64,000 nucleotides of DNA, from the NCBI RefSeq assembly GCF_008831285.2, contig NC_045147.1, positions 2,502,001 to 2,566,000 on the forward strand, in the 5' to 3' direction. Both the position numbers and the translations under genes were made by a program. This DNA is from Nymphaea colorata (taxonomy: Eukaryota > Streptophyta > Magnoliopsida > Nymphaeales > Nymphaeaceae). Of the stretch, positions 24,119-35,700 are shown one piece after another (positions within the stretch are counted from its first letter, which is position 1; every line of letters begins with the position of its first letter). The notes beneath the pieces were generated by a model, which ran no database searches, was not told the origin of the DNA, and was given only the letters and a program-made list of their open reading frames with translations.

Positions 24119-25801
24119 TGTACAAAAAATAAAAAATACCAAACATGCTCACGATCAATATATGTACATAGATGAAACAACAAATATAAATGAATTTAAA
24201 TACAATAGCCTAAATCTCATCATAAGGTACCAGTGCAACGTTAATATCCAATCTTTGGATTGAAATATTAACTGTAAGTGGTATTCTTGGTCAACAATGA
24301 ATATAGATAATTAGTCACGTCAAATAACGAGCCCATCTTTGGATTGACTTACTATTCACATGGGAACCTGAAAATTGTCATATATTCATTGTCATGTATG
24401 CTTAAACCCGACCAAACAATAATCCTCCTTTGGGTTGATCATTACCCGCATGGATTAAGCATACTATCATCTAATATTCAAAACAGGCAAATTCCTACAA
24501 CAGAGGTCACTTTGGCGACAAAAAGTATAAATCTACTCATTTTGAACAATAGACATGACCAAAGATCAAATTCATAGTCCAAATATTCATCTAAGGTACA
24601 TTCACAATTTTAATAACATGCAAAACATAATACGTAAATTAAAATTTACATACAAGTTTGCCCTACATTGAATCCAAAACCAAATGATTTAATGAAATAG
24701 GCCATATAGAGTCCAAAATTTTATAAAATGGTACGAAAATTGTGCTTAAGTGGGTCAAGAACTATTGAATCGGCCTTAAAATGACCCGTATCGTTCTTAA
24801 ACCGCAACTAAAACACACACATGGCTCTAAATAGGGCTGAACCAGTTTAAAAATTGGACGAAACAGTAAAAAACAGACTGAATCAATTTCAGAACTGAAT
24901 GAACCGGTCTGAAAAGCCGTGAATCGGTTTGAAAATCAACTGAACCGGTTTAACAAAAGAGAATCGTATGGATGCGGGTCGGGTCAGACAAGACTCAACC
25001 CGGGTCCAAAAATTTTGACGCAGCGGTCATGGGCGGCCAAAAGAAATTTTTTTTTTTAAAATTCTAATGGATCCAGGTCGGGTCTTGACCCGACCCAGGT
25101 CCGACCACCTACCGCTCGACCGTGCAAGCGGTTTCAAGCATCGGCTCGACCTCTCGCCTATCGAACAATAGGCGAATGGTGGAATTCCACCGGCAGCCCA
25201 CCCAACAGCATGGGTGGCCGCGGGCGGGTCACGTCAGGACGGCCAGAAGCCGGCCGTCGCCCGCCGAAACGGCGGGATCCGGCCGTCCCCTTTCCCTTTC
25301 TTTTTTCTGCCCTTTTTTTTTGCGTCTGCAATGGAAGCAAGGAAGAATAGGAAGAACGGTCGGCCGTCAGCCGCCGCCCTCTCCTGTTCCTCTTTCCCTT
25401 GCGTGGCTGCAACGGAAGCGAGGAAGAACGGCCGGCCGTTGGCCGCCGCCCCTCCCTGTTCCTCTTCCCTTAGGTGATTGCAATGGAAGCCCGACAACTT
25501 CCATTGTTGTGTGGCAGCAACGGAAGCCCGACGGCTTCTGTCGCTCGCCCACGCCTACAACGGAAGCCCAATGGCTTCCATTGCCCTAACGGCCAGTGTT
25601 GCCCTTTGCTTCATGGTCTTGCCGACGGTGGCTTCTACCATTTCCTCAGCAACCTAACACCAGCACGAGGGGTAGAGAGCGTGCAGCAGAGAATGGGAAA
25701 AGGCGTGGCCCGACCAGAGAGCAAACACACAAATTCATTCAAAAATTTTGCGGATGTTTTAACAATTAACCCAAAAATCCAATGATTCAACAATGAACAT
25801 A
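24119..25801 (-). other. Copia 1 5' leader, unusually long, GC-rich in its first part
   Basis: About 1.7 kb between the primer-binding site and the gag start codon. The part nearest gag (24,119-24,700) is AT-rich. About 24,830-24,960 repeats 'gaaccggtt'-like words. About 25,080-25,660 is strongly GC-rich, with imperfect repeats of about 75-85 bp containing GCAACGGAAGC and CGGCCGTYRGCCGCCGCC. Open frames here exist on both strands simultaneously, a composition effect. I do not recognise a gene; a captured host segment or a leader repeat array is possible. Confidence 0.6.
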
Positions 25802-25814
25802 GGCTCTGATACCA
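25802..25814 (-). other. Primer-binding site of Copia 1
   Basis: The minus strand reads TGGTATCAGAGCC, the sequence complementary to the 3' end of plant initiator methionine tRNA. It lies two bases from the 5' LTR. Confidence 0.93.
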
Positions 25815-25816
25815 AT

Positions 25817-26218
25817 TGATGGAGATTTTATCATGCATACACAAAAATGGATATACCCTAAATAGGATCTCGTTCATGCTAAATCACTGAATGAAGACTT
25901 TAACTGTAGTGGAAGCGTACCTGAATCCATCTGAGCAACTGGACGGTAGATCGCAATAGGATCTTCCGGGGTCTATATGGAGCATGTGCGGTTTCTTTCA
26001 GATGGGGAACAGACAACCCTAAAAAATGATGTTTCAAGCAACCGTGCACAACCTCAGGGACCACTACCATTTTATATTATGAGCAATTATGGATTCCACC
26101 CATCAAAGAATCCATAATTGCATGCAGGTATCTATACATTATAAAATACCTCATATCATATTAAATGACGTGATATCTCAAAACACAATCACTTAATCGG
26201 ATATTTACATTAGGATAG
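25817..26218 (-). repeat. 5' LTR of Copia 1, first segment
   Basis: 402 bp matching the 3' LTR at 13,863. It is interrupted after GATAG by the 4-kb insertion; the last 56 bp of the LTR are at 30,196-30,251. Confidence 0.92.
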
Positions 26219-28663
26219 TGTTCACACCCCACCCCTTTCTCAAAGGGTGTCATATGCGAATCAGCAAAATTCTTTTAAAATTGAGGTTTTGAGGAAAAAT
26301 TTTCAAGAGAAAGGGATCCGCCCATCGGTACGAGGTCCAACCGTTCCTGTCACCTTTAACAGGGGTAATTGGACCAAAGACTAAGGATTATTTAGATCAT
26401 GTACGAGTTATTGATGCAAATCCTATATGCTTATGCATTGAGGTTTTGGATTCAAGAACCAAAATTCATTTTGAATGAGTGATTTGAACTTGTTTTGAAG
26501 ATTTAAGGATTTTCAAGTTGGTTCAAAACATTTGTTTTTGTGCCATTTGATTTGAAATACATAATTCTTGAGGATTTTGAAGATTGAATCTTGAGTTCTT
26601 TGTCATGAACTCTAGATGGTTCATGAGTTGAAATTATGATCAACTTTTGGAAAATAGCTAAGTTTCCTTAGCAAAGAAACTGGATTTTTGAATTCTTCTT
26701 TTGCCAAATCGTATGATTTGGTTAGGTAGAGTTCATTCTTTTGATGAAACACAGGTTCCAAATTGTTAGAAAACGTGTTGTTTTCCAAACACACTTTGAT
26801 CAATATTATGAATGCATTACTTGTGTTTTCTTTTGAAGTTAAGAGAAGTTTACAAATTCTTGTTGCAATATGACTTGGTCACTTTTTGCAACTCAAATTT
26901 GAATCACTTAACTTCTTGAGAATGTGCATGTGGTGGCATTGATTTTGAGTGAAAGTGAATACATGAAATGAGAAGGGAAACTGTATGGAACATTCATTCT
27001 TCTCTCTCTCATAATCTCTCAAGGTCCATATTGCAATTGCACATCATACGATCTACACATAGAGATTGATTTTAATTAACATGTAGGACTTTCTCTAAAT
27101 ATGCTTATTATATGATTAAGCATATGAATTAGAGATGTAGTCCATAAGTTTGAGACTTGACATAAAACTATTAAAATGATGAAAAATACACAAATGATGT
27201 CAAAATCAATTTTTTTTTTTTTGAAATAGATGGGAGACGTAGATGACATCCACTTTTGTCTCAAGATAGCTAAAAAAAATAAGACCTTATGTTGATTTAT
27301 ATAGCTGAAAATTGTGGACATTGATTCCAATAAAGAGCTTATTTCTTAGATAGAAATGAGAAGTCCTTGATCAAATTTCAGATTTCATACTCATGAAATC
27401 GTCAACTTCTTTGGATGGTTCTAGGATAGTTGGCATTTCAAATATGTAAAATTTGTCATTCTTAAACCAATTCCTATAAAACATGGTCTGATTTCAACAA
27501 TATACATACATTTTATGTATGGATTGCTGAAATTAAGCAAATTTTAAAATGAAATGAAAATGATTTCATAACTTGGTATTATGAAAATCAAAATGAACCA
27601 TCTTCTTAAAACCAGTTTGGAAACGTGTTCCAATCTGATTTTAAGAGAGGAAAGCAATTTTTAACAAGAGATTGAACACGCATATGTATACATATAACAA
27701 TGTATACATATACATACTTTACTCTTCAAAATGAAATTTCATGAAGGGACCACATAACTCACAAATCATGAAGATTCATGACTGGGTTCTTTTACGTGGG
27801 AAGATTGAAAACTTGTTCCAAATCTTCCCTACTACCCTTGATCAATTAAATAAAGCATGAAACAAAATAACTTTAAATAGAAATGGATAAATGAATGCTC
27901 AAGCTAGTTCATCCTTAATTTCGCCATGCAAAGGTGGATTACATTCATGAGAATGCATTCATCCTTAATAGGCATTTTCGTCATATATATATTGCAGCGA
28001 GATCACTCTCTCACAGTGATATTCTCTCATGGTGGGGACTTCAAAATGGTTTTAAGCTGGTTATTGTGAAAGGGACGTGACCGTGGGGCCTTTTTCAAAA
28101 TTTGATACATGGGTTCATCTTCAAGAAAAACCGACGTATGCATGCATGATGCATTAACATGTACATTTAATCGTAGGTTTCCCTTAGCTGGACATCATTC
28201 CCAGCTATGAAACAAATGAAATAAACCCTCCCACAAATTTCTGGAATTAAAATGAACTAATGAGAAGCCAAAATAGATGAGAAATGGTTAAAATCACCTA
28301 CCTTGCGGTCAGTCTTGATACTTGATCTTCACCTTCACTTGTTTTCTAAATCAAGCAATCCTAAGCAAGAATCCAATCTTGGATTCGAGCTTAGCAAAGC
28401 TAGAAGTAGAATAGCTTGCTTGCTGGAATTTATAGTAGGAAAGAAGGCTTCTCACCACGAAAATCCTAAGTAAGGGTTCACTTAAGCACCCTAACTTAGC
28501 AAAATCAATGTAGAGAAATAAGGAAGAAAATATGAGAAAAGAGGGAAGAGGGCTTGGACGAATCTCTCATCTCTTCCTTGGCTTCTCCCTCCTAGCTCTT
28601 TGGCTGCCACAACTTGGTGAAGTGCTTGAAAATTTCGTCCCCCTCCTTGGTGGCCAAGAGAAG

Positions 28664-28671
28664 GCTTATAT
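28664..28671 (-). promoter_or_regulatory. TATA box of the solo LTR
   Basis: On the minus strand CTATATAAGCC precedes a pyrimidine- and purine-mixed transcribed-looking stretch. Its position about 1.5 kb from the U3 end is consistent with an LTR promoter. Confidence 0.55.
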
Positions 28672-29684
28672 AGAGAAGGAGGTAGGTTCAACCACCTTCT
28701 TAACTCACCTTGGGAACTTGTAAAATGAGTTAAATAGGCTTTAAAGGCTCTAATTGACTATTTCTTAGCCCATTTCCACGAGCTAGGTGGGCTGGGCTAG
28801 GTTTGGTCAATATTGGTTCAGACCTAGCTGACCAACTTTGACCAAAAATTCAGACGAAAATGCCCTTGCACAGGGTTTTGCCTTATTTTGTGCTATTTAT
28901 TTATTTTTTTGTTTGAAATCGAGCTTGTTAGGTTAAAACCTAGTTGTTAAGCTCTAAATGTCATTGAATTATGATAATCTAATTTAAATTTGAATAAAAT
29001 TTGAAAATTCTATCAAATTTGGCTCGAAATGAGTATTTTCGTCCATAATTTGATTGAAGGTGGATTTCAACTGAATCAAACTTTCGTTTGAAAAATTGAA
29101 TTTTAATTTGGTATTTCATTTATGCATTTGACAAATCCAAAAGTTTATTTTCCTTTCATAAACCAATTTTGAGCTCTGTAATCTCAATTTGACCACAGAA
29201 GGGCAAAATTGTCCAGATTGGTTAATTTCGCCCAATTGACGAAAGTCAAAGCTCATTTGCAAGTAGTTTGACTTTGTTTGAGGTAATTTGATAAATTTGA
29301 GCCAAGAAAGCTATTAATTGAGCTAAATTGTACTTTGACTGAGTTTAGTCAAAGTGGGTTTGGTTTGGTCAAAGTCTATTTTCGTCCATTAATTGGATCG
29401 TGAGACAGACCTACCTTTTGACTGAGCTAAGCCCATGTTGACCGAACCTAGCTGAGATTGGCACCATATTTGGGTGCACTAGAGTCAAACCTATTTGAAT
29501 TAAGTAGGTTAGGTGAGTTTGCCCAGCTTAGTTATTGCTTTTTGGAAATTAACTCATCTTTAAAGAGGACTAGTTAAAGAAGAGAGAGAGATATAAATGT
29601 CTCTCTTTTCTTAGGTTTTTCATTCAATTTTCCTTGAAAATGATTTTTCTTCATTTAATTGAAAGAAAATACTTTTTTTCAATT

Positions 29685-29700
29685 GGGGGGGGGGGGGGGG
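29685..29700. repeat. G16 homopolymer
   Basis: Sixteen consecutive G in the U3 part of the solo LTR. The length is prone to assembly error. Confidence 0.9.
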
Positions 29701-29820
29701 CATGACCCCTAGGGGGCTCTTGACCACACGGGCTAGGCGGGGCCCACACGTGGGTCCCACGTAGCATTTTAGACTGAATTCGATCCAATTCTTGGATCTA
29801 AGTCAAAATCTAAATTTTGC

Positions 29821-29970
29821 AATTGGACTTGGATTTCAAATAGCATTCGTAATTGGATTTGGATTTCAAATGACATTTGTAATTGGATTTGGATTTCAAA
29901 TGGCATTTGTAATTGGATTTGGATTTCAAATGACATTTGTAATTGAATTTGGATTTCAAATCCTAATTTG
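29821..29970. repeat. 30-bp tandem repeat, about five copies
   Basis: The unit is AATTGGATTTGGATTTCAAA plus a ten-base tail (TGACATTTGT or a variant). Copies start at 29,821, 29,851, 29,881, 29,911 and 29,941 (partial). The array lies in U3 of the solo LTR. Because 30 is a multiple of three, both strands stay open across it; this is not a gene. Confidence 0.95.
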
Positions 29971-30060
29971 GACATAGTTTGGACTCGTAATCCTGCATTG
30001 GGATTTGTGTCACAAGTTAAATTCATGATTCGAATCCAAATTACGTTTAGGTTTGAAATT

Positions 30061-30146
30061 GACTTTGAAATTGTAAAATTTCACAATTCTTTTGAGAAAT
30101 TTTGACTTTGAAATTGTAAAATTTTACAATTCTTTTGATAAATTTT
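30061..30146. repeat. 43-bp direct repeat, two copies
   Basis: GACTTTGAAATTGTAAAATT begins each copy, at 30,061 and 30,104, with only about two changes between copies. It is close to the U3 end of the solo LTR. Confidence 0.9.
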
Positions 30147-30195
30147 CACATTGCTTCAATTTTGATGTAGAAAAATTTGGGGTGTTAACAGATAG

Positions 30196-30251
30196 CCATA
30201 ATATTTGAAATTCCTCATTAACATATGCTGGCTCACCAAACGGTCCTTACA
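30196..30251 (-). repeat. 5' LTR of Copia 1, second segment
   Basis: 56 bp that complete the LTR interrupted at 26,218 and end in CGGTCCTTACA, as at 14,323. The 5-bp AGAAA that follows matches AGGAA at the other end with one change. Confidence 0.92.
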
Positions 30252-32787
30252 AGAAATGAAATCAATAAACCTTCTGATATATGCCATTAGTCAGAAGATT
30301 GCAACGCAAGTGGACCTTGAAAATTTTCTCATGATCCTGTTGGCAAGAAAGCAAATGAAGGGCAAAGAAAATTCTCAGGCTTAACGTAACATAAAAGAAG
30401 TGCAAGATGGAACCACGATTCCTGCTTGAGAATGTTCGATGAAGAATCAGATGACTAAGTAGAGTTTCCGTTTCTCAATTGCGATTATCCATCCCACCGA
30501 TAACCAACGGAAATGCGCAGACCTTTGGAAGCCCATGAGTCCATGACTGACCTTCTGCAATTAAAATCTTGTGGCAACGTAAACATACGCTACATGTTCA
30601 CTAGTATTAATTTATCTCTATATTCATCATGCTGTTGACTGTTGTTGCCCTTAAATTAAAAACCAAAAACCAGAAATGCCTGAGAGATGAATGTAGAGTT
30701 CGTGATGGTGTTAAGATGTTGCCTGGAAAAAAATTATGTTTCAAATTCTATTTTTATAATTCTGTAACATAGCATCCCAAATCATATTCAAGAAGAAAAT
30801 GGTAGAAGGCCGAGAATACAAAGATCGATTCCGCTTCAGCAGCATTGATGAGGTAGGCCAGAAGTTGATGAAGGACAGCTAAGCCACATATTGACCGCCA
30901 TTCCTGGATAGGATGAACTACCTTTCTCCACATAATTAGGCCTATGCTAGACTCAGCACCACTCATACCTCATTGCATCATATCAACTATATAGGAAATT
31001 ATGAGGAAAAAGGAAAAATGTTGGCAACCATGCCAACGGTTTTCAGGTAGATCTGCACACAAACCGAGTCAAGCTCAAGTTCGGTCAGCTCAAGCTCAAA
31101 CTCGAGTTGAGCTCAACAAAACGAGTTCGACCTCCACTTGATGGTACAGTGTCGAGCTCAAACTGGACTTGTTTAACTCATTTATGTTAAGCATATCTCA
31201 TTTTTTTAACTCGTTCAACTCGTTTAACTTGAACTCGTTTAGTTACTACTCATTTGACCATTTTTTTCATTATAATTCAATCTTCATTATGTAATCGAGC
31301 CGAGTCAGGTTCTTACAACTCGAACGAGCATACACTTGAACTTGAGCCCGAGTCCGCTTGAGTAATGCAGCCTTATTATCAGGGTATAAATTAAGAACCC
31401 TGCAACTACAAGAGCAGGAGAATAACTTCACACTCAAATAACATTAGGAAATAAAATTAAGCAAATATTAGGGAAAAGAAACCCCCATTCTTGACATGCT
31501 TTCGAGATTGTACTGACCTTTCAGCAAATTTAGCATTCATGGTGCTAAGTTACAGTTGAAGAACTCGTTCTGTAGAAAACGTATTCCCTGTATCGTATGG
31601 TCTCAAGCAAGCCTGATGGTTGATCCTAGAATCAGAGATGATACAAGACGCAAGGGACAGAGTCCCGTAGAACCGTCATGGGTTCCATATTGCCACTTTT
31701 ACATGGATTGTTCCAATAATTGAATTTACTAAGTCTAATCCAACAATTGAAATTTTCATCAGTTTCTCATCTTGTTACGAATCTTTGGAACATGAGACTA
31801 CAACGAATTATAATGTGCCATCCATCTTTATAGGGTGTTGAGAAATGACTCTTCATCACAAACTTAGCCCAGCAGCAGAATATATTCACTAATCTCAAAA
31901 GTGTAAAGCTGCACAAAGGGGATCCTTTCATGCACTTGGCTAGGTTCGTTGGCTTAAAGCTTTCCAATTGAAAGAGGACAAAGAGTTCGATATCCAAGCT
32001 AAGCAGTGCTTACCAGATAGCTGAAGTAGCAGATTTTTCCATCTTCTGGAAGGAGCACTTGAGAGGTTTTGCACATTTACAAGAAATTCCAAACATGTCG
32101 CCATTTAAGCTAGAAAAATCTAGCACATGAACCTCCTTGAAAATCGGGACTAGCATGAACTTTTCAGAAAACCATTTATGGCCAACAGCAAAAAGACAAA
32201 TAAACAAGTAAAGAATGCACCAGTAAGGGGCCAAGGTGACAAAAGAAAAAAACAAAATTGCTTGGTGAGGCAGTATGAGTATGAGCAAAAGAATCTTCTG
32301 TAAGGAGACAAAGAAGCAAAAAATATGAAACCATGAAAAGGCAGACAAAAAATCCTGTTATGCAGGCAGCATGATATACAGTTAGCTCAGAGATTTACAA
32401 AAGGGAACAGAACTATACATGTCCAAATAAATAAAAGATCCATCCTCAGTTAGAAAGCAAACAGACAATATTTGTATAAGAAGTTTTATTGGTCCACCAC
32501 TGTAGTAAGATATAATAACCCAGCCGATGTCCTATATATCCAAACAGATTCTCAATAACAGCAGGCCATGAACATCTACAAGCAGTTAAGCCCCCAAGGC
32601 TATAACTCTTTATGCATAGCCAACATAGCTAATGCACTAAAATAAGGATTTCCAATCATAAAGGTAGGAAATCCTAATGTTGGTGTATCTCACAGATGTG
32701 ACCAATTTGGCCTTCTCAAAATCATTCTTTGACGTGCTGCCATGCTTGTGAGTTAGTAAACAATGTCAAAATATATTGTAGTACACG
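30252..32787. repeat. Tandem duplication, copy 2, right part (IMPDH 3' flank)
   Basis: It continues the second block from 13,862 and ends at the IMPDH stop codon, so it includes the IMPDH 3' untranslated region. An AATAAA on the minus strand at about 32,485-32,490, some 300 bases after the stop, is a reasonable poly(A) signal. No gene of its own is recognised. One extra element (31,048-31,372) is absent from copy 1. Confidence 0.7.
31048..31372. mobile_element. MITE-like insertion with CTCAAGTTC-rich inverted ends
   Basis: About 325 bp present here but absent at the matching place in copy 1 (about 9,555). The left end contains GAGTCAAGCTCAAGTTC, and the reverse complement of the right end contains GACTCGGGCTCAAGTTC. 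Words such as AACTCG and GAGCTCAA repeat throughout. No coding potential. The target duplication and superfamily are not determined and the boundaries are approximate. Confidence 0.55.
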
Positions 32788-35700
32788 TCAAAAAGCTTTC
32801 TTTTCGTACATAACCAAGTCATGCACTCCACCTTCAACTTGTGCAGCTCCGCTCCTTACCTGCAAGGCATACATCATTCCAAAAGGTAAGACATGCAAAA
32901 AAAGAAAAAGGCACATGCAGATATGTTTTTGAGGCTGTGTAGCTTTAGCCTTTAAGCATAAGCCATACCTCTAGTCTAAGCCCCCCCGATCTGCATAACT
33001 TGTGTGCAGACTGCAAACTGGAGACACCAAGATCTTGGAAACCTTGTCTAACTGCCTGCATTGTGTAAGGAATTAATCTGAAAACAGAACCCTTGTCAGG
33101 TACAGCTGCAGAAACTCCTTGAGCAATCTTAAGTTTTGACTTGTCACCCAGATATCGAGCGTCACTCCCTTTGGTCATTGCATCAAGAGAGCCCATACCA
33201 CGATATTTTTTCAACCGACGACCATCCTGGCAAAGTATACATTGACAAACAGCTTGTTTCAAGATCTAAAGAAGCAAAACCATTTAAGTGCATCATTTGA
33301 AGCACCAGGTCATCTGGTAAAGCAAAGTACTAGTTTTCAAAAAGAAAAGATTTGTTAATGTAAGATCACACCTATATGCCTGTATGTGCTATCAAAAGAG
33401 ATGCAAGAACCAGCCAGGGAGATCGAATTTACATTTAATCTATTTTAGTTCAGTTGTATTGGATCTCTTTTGTTGTTTTGGAACTAGATCAAAGTTAGTC
33501 TACAAAATGATGTTTGGGGTTCATTTGTAATCGGTCATTAGTTGAATAAAAACCCCAATTTCATTTATTTCCTTCGTTCTGTTCAATTTTCTTTCATTCT
33601 TCTTTGCTTTTTGTTGTTTTTACTTGTTCATTGTTTGGTTCGTAATTTGCCACAGGGATCGTAGCTGACACAGGAGCTATCCATCCGGATCAAATTTAGA
33701 TTAGACCAATTTTAGTTCAGTTTTATTGGATCTTTTTTGTGTTGGGATTTATTAATTTTAGTTTTGGATCCAAATCGTGAGATCCACTTTTAGTCTATAA
33801 CATGATGTTCATTTGTAATCGGTCATTAGTTGAATGAAAACCTAATTTCATTTGTTTCAGTTATTTCCTTTGTTCTATATTCAATTTTCTTTCGTTCTTA
33901 TTTGCTTTCCATTGTTTTTACTTTCTTGGTGGTCATTTGGTTTGATGTTTGGGGTTCGTTCCATAGTTGAATGCTGCATTTGTTTTTGTAGATGACGATG
34001 GAGAACCAACCAACGGCGGTTGGGGGGTACTTTCAGATGGCAGACATCAGAGGAGGCATCAGATCATTTGGGGGGACTATAGTGGAGCCGCCGGCCTTTA
34101 CAAGTTACATCTACCAGGAGAGATTGCCCTTGTAATAGGACTATAGGAGCCGGCGGATCACCACGGCTGGGTAGGCGGGTAATGGTTGTGCTTGTGCTGC
34201 GGGGAGAGGTCCCATCGATCTATGCCTAGGCGAGTGGCCGCCGGTAGGACCACCCACTGCCTGACCAGCGACTAGGTGTAAGGCCATGGCCTGAATGCAG
34301 GAAACGCAGGCCCGTGTTTCCTTAAAAGGGAAACTAGTTCTTAAGCGAACTGGTTCCTGATCGGAACGACCTGGTCATTTAAGGGGGGCCAATTCGGCGG
34401 TTCAAGGCCCCGTTTTGGGATTTTGGAACCGAGCCAGGGTCTCCCTACTCAAACCTAGACCCACATCCATATCATTTGGGACCCAGAGGGGTTAAAACTC
34501 GACTTGAACCTCCTAAACAGCCGATTCGAGCCTTTTCCAACCAGTTTCACTAGGTCTGTGGGTCTAGATCCAATTGTAATTTATACAAGCCTATTTTCTT
34601 CAACCACTTCTTGCCTAGCTCCTCTGACTTTTTACACCTAGAGACCGGTTTCAAACCCAAACCCAAGTCTAGTTTTGACCCAAATTTCTAGACTAAACCT
34701 AATTAGGAACCCAAGGATGGAAGCCAAAACCTGAACCAATTTACACACCCAAACCCATCACCCAAACCTTTTAGCAACATGCCAATCAGAGGTATCAGAA
34801 TAGGGTCTGAGATGAAGCATCAGTTGACTCCACCTAACTAGAGATATGTTTTGCTGTACTCTTTTTTAACCAGAGGAGAATGACGTAGGAGCTATCCATC
34901 CAGATCAAATTTAGATTGGATCCATTTAAGTCCAATTGTACTGGATCTCTTTTCTGTTGGGCTTTATTATTTTGAGTTTTGGATCCAGATCCAGGGATCC
35001 GCTTTTAGTTTATAAAATGATGTTGAGGGTTCATTTGTCGGTCAATAGTTGAGTCAAAATCATAATTTCGTTTATTTTAGTTAGTTCCATAGTTCTATAC
35101 AATTTTGTTCATTCTTCTTTGCTTTCCATTGTTTTTACTTTCTTGTCTGTTGCGTGGTTCACAGTTTGCCGCAAAGATTAGAGCCAACCCTCTAATCACG
35201 GCATCAAAAAGTCAAAAAGAAAGAACCACTGCATGATCAATTCAGAAACTACAAAAACTAAAGACAATATTCATGTATGCAAGTTATGGAAGTACACAAA
35301 GTAAGAAAACTGAGACAAAAAAGCCTATGTAAGTTTGGTCTAAATTAGATAGACACTTGAAAAAAGTGCATAAAAGCATACTTTCATTCTTTCAAACAAC
35401 TAAGAGAAAACTTGGAAAGTCAATAGAAGTATGGTACAGCATAAATTCTATATATCCAACACTAATAGGCTGAGCGTATTCTCAGTATGATTATTTCCCT
35501 GTTTTGTTCATAGACAAGTCTCATTTCAAAGCCTTGAAAAATTTATTTACCTCTATGTGCATATGCAAAGAATGGGAATACAAGCCTTTATACCTTGCCC
35601 AGCCCATTAAAATAACAGAATAAAACACATAAAAAGATGCAAGGGAAGACTTGCAAACTAATAAAGATCAGCTCTTGTGTGCATTGACCATATTATGTTG

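Larger units (their letters stand above)
26219..30190 (-). mobile_element. Giant solo LTR (3,972 bp) inserted in the Copia 1 5' LTR
   Basis: The ends are TGTTCACACC and GGTGTTAACA (near-inverted TG...CA) with an exact 5-bp duplication GATAG at 26,214-26,218 and 30,191-30,195. There are no internal LTR pair, primer site, polypurine tract or protein domains, so it reads as a single LTR left by LTR-LTR recombination. On the minus strand there is a TATA box (CTATATAAGC at about 28,664) followed by a leader-like region, giving U3 at about 28,690-30,190 and R-U5 below. Size, TGTTAACACCCC start and layout resemble LTRs of large Ty3/Gypsy elements such as Tekay/Del; that family assignment is inferred. 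A non-autonomous element without LTR pairs is the alternative. Confidence 0.8.
13863..30251 (-). mobile_element. Ty1/Copia LTR retrotransposon 1, twice interrupted
   Basis: An old Copia element on the minus strand, about 7.0 kb after removing the two insertions. Its 3' LTR is 13,863-14,323 and its 5' LTR is 25,817-26,218 plus 30,196-30,251. The ends are TGATGG and CTTACA on the plus strand. Flanking AGGAA (13,858-13,862) and AGAAA (30,252-30,256) look like a 5-bp target duplication with one change; the right flank TGAAATCA continues the text seen at 13,751. Read on the minus strand the order is primer-binding site, gag, protease, integrase, reverse transcriptase, RNase H, polypurine tract, the Copia order. 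A Ty3/Gypsy element splits the integrase and a solo LTR splits the 5' LTR. Multiple stops and a gag frameshift show it is dead. Confidence 0.93.

Noticed and set aside
25122-25589. 155-codon plus-strand frame rich in Arg, Pro and Ser
   Set aside because: It lies in the GC-rich leader of Copia 1, where frames are open on both strands; no protein motif, and it runs antisense to the element.
29769-30026. 85-codon minus-strand frame with repeated 'FEIQIQLQM' units
   Set aside because: It is an artefact of a 30-bp tandem repeat, open on both strands because 30 is divisible by three.
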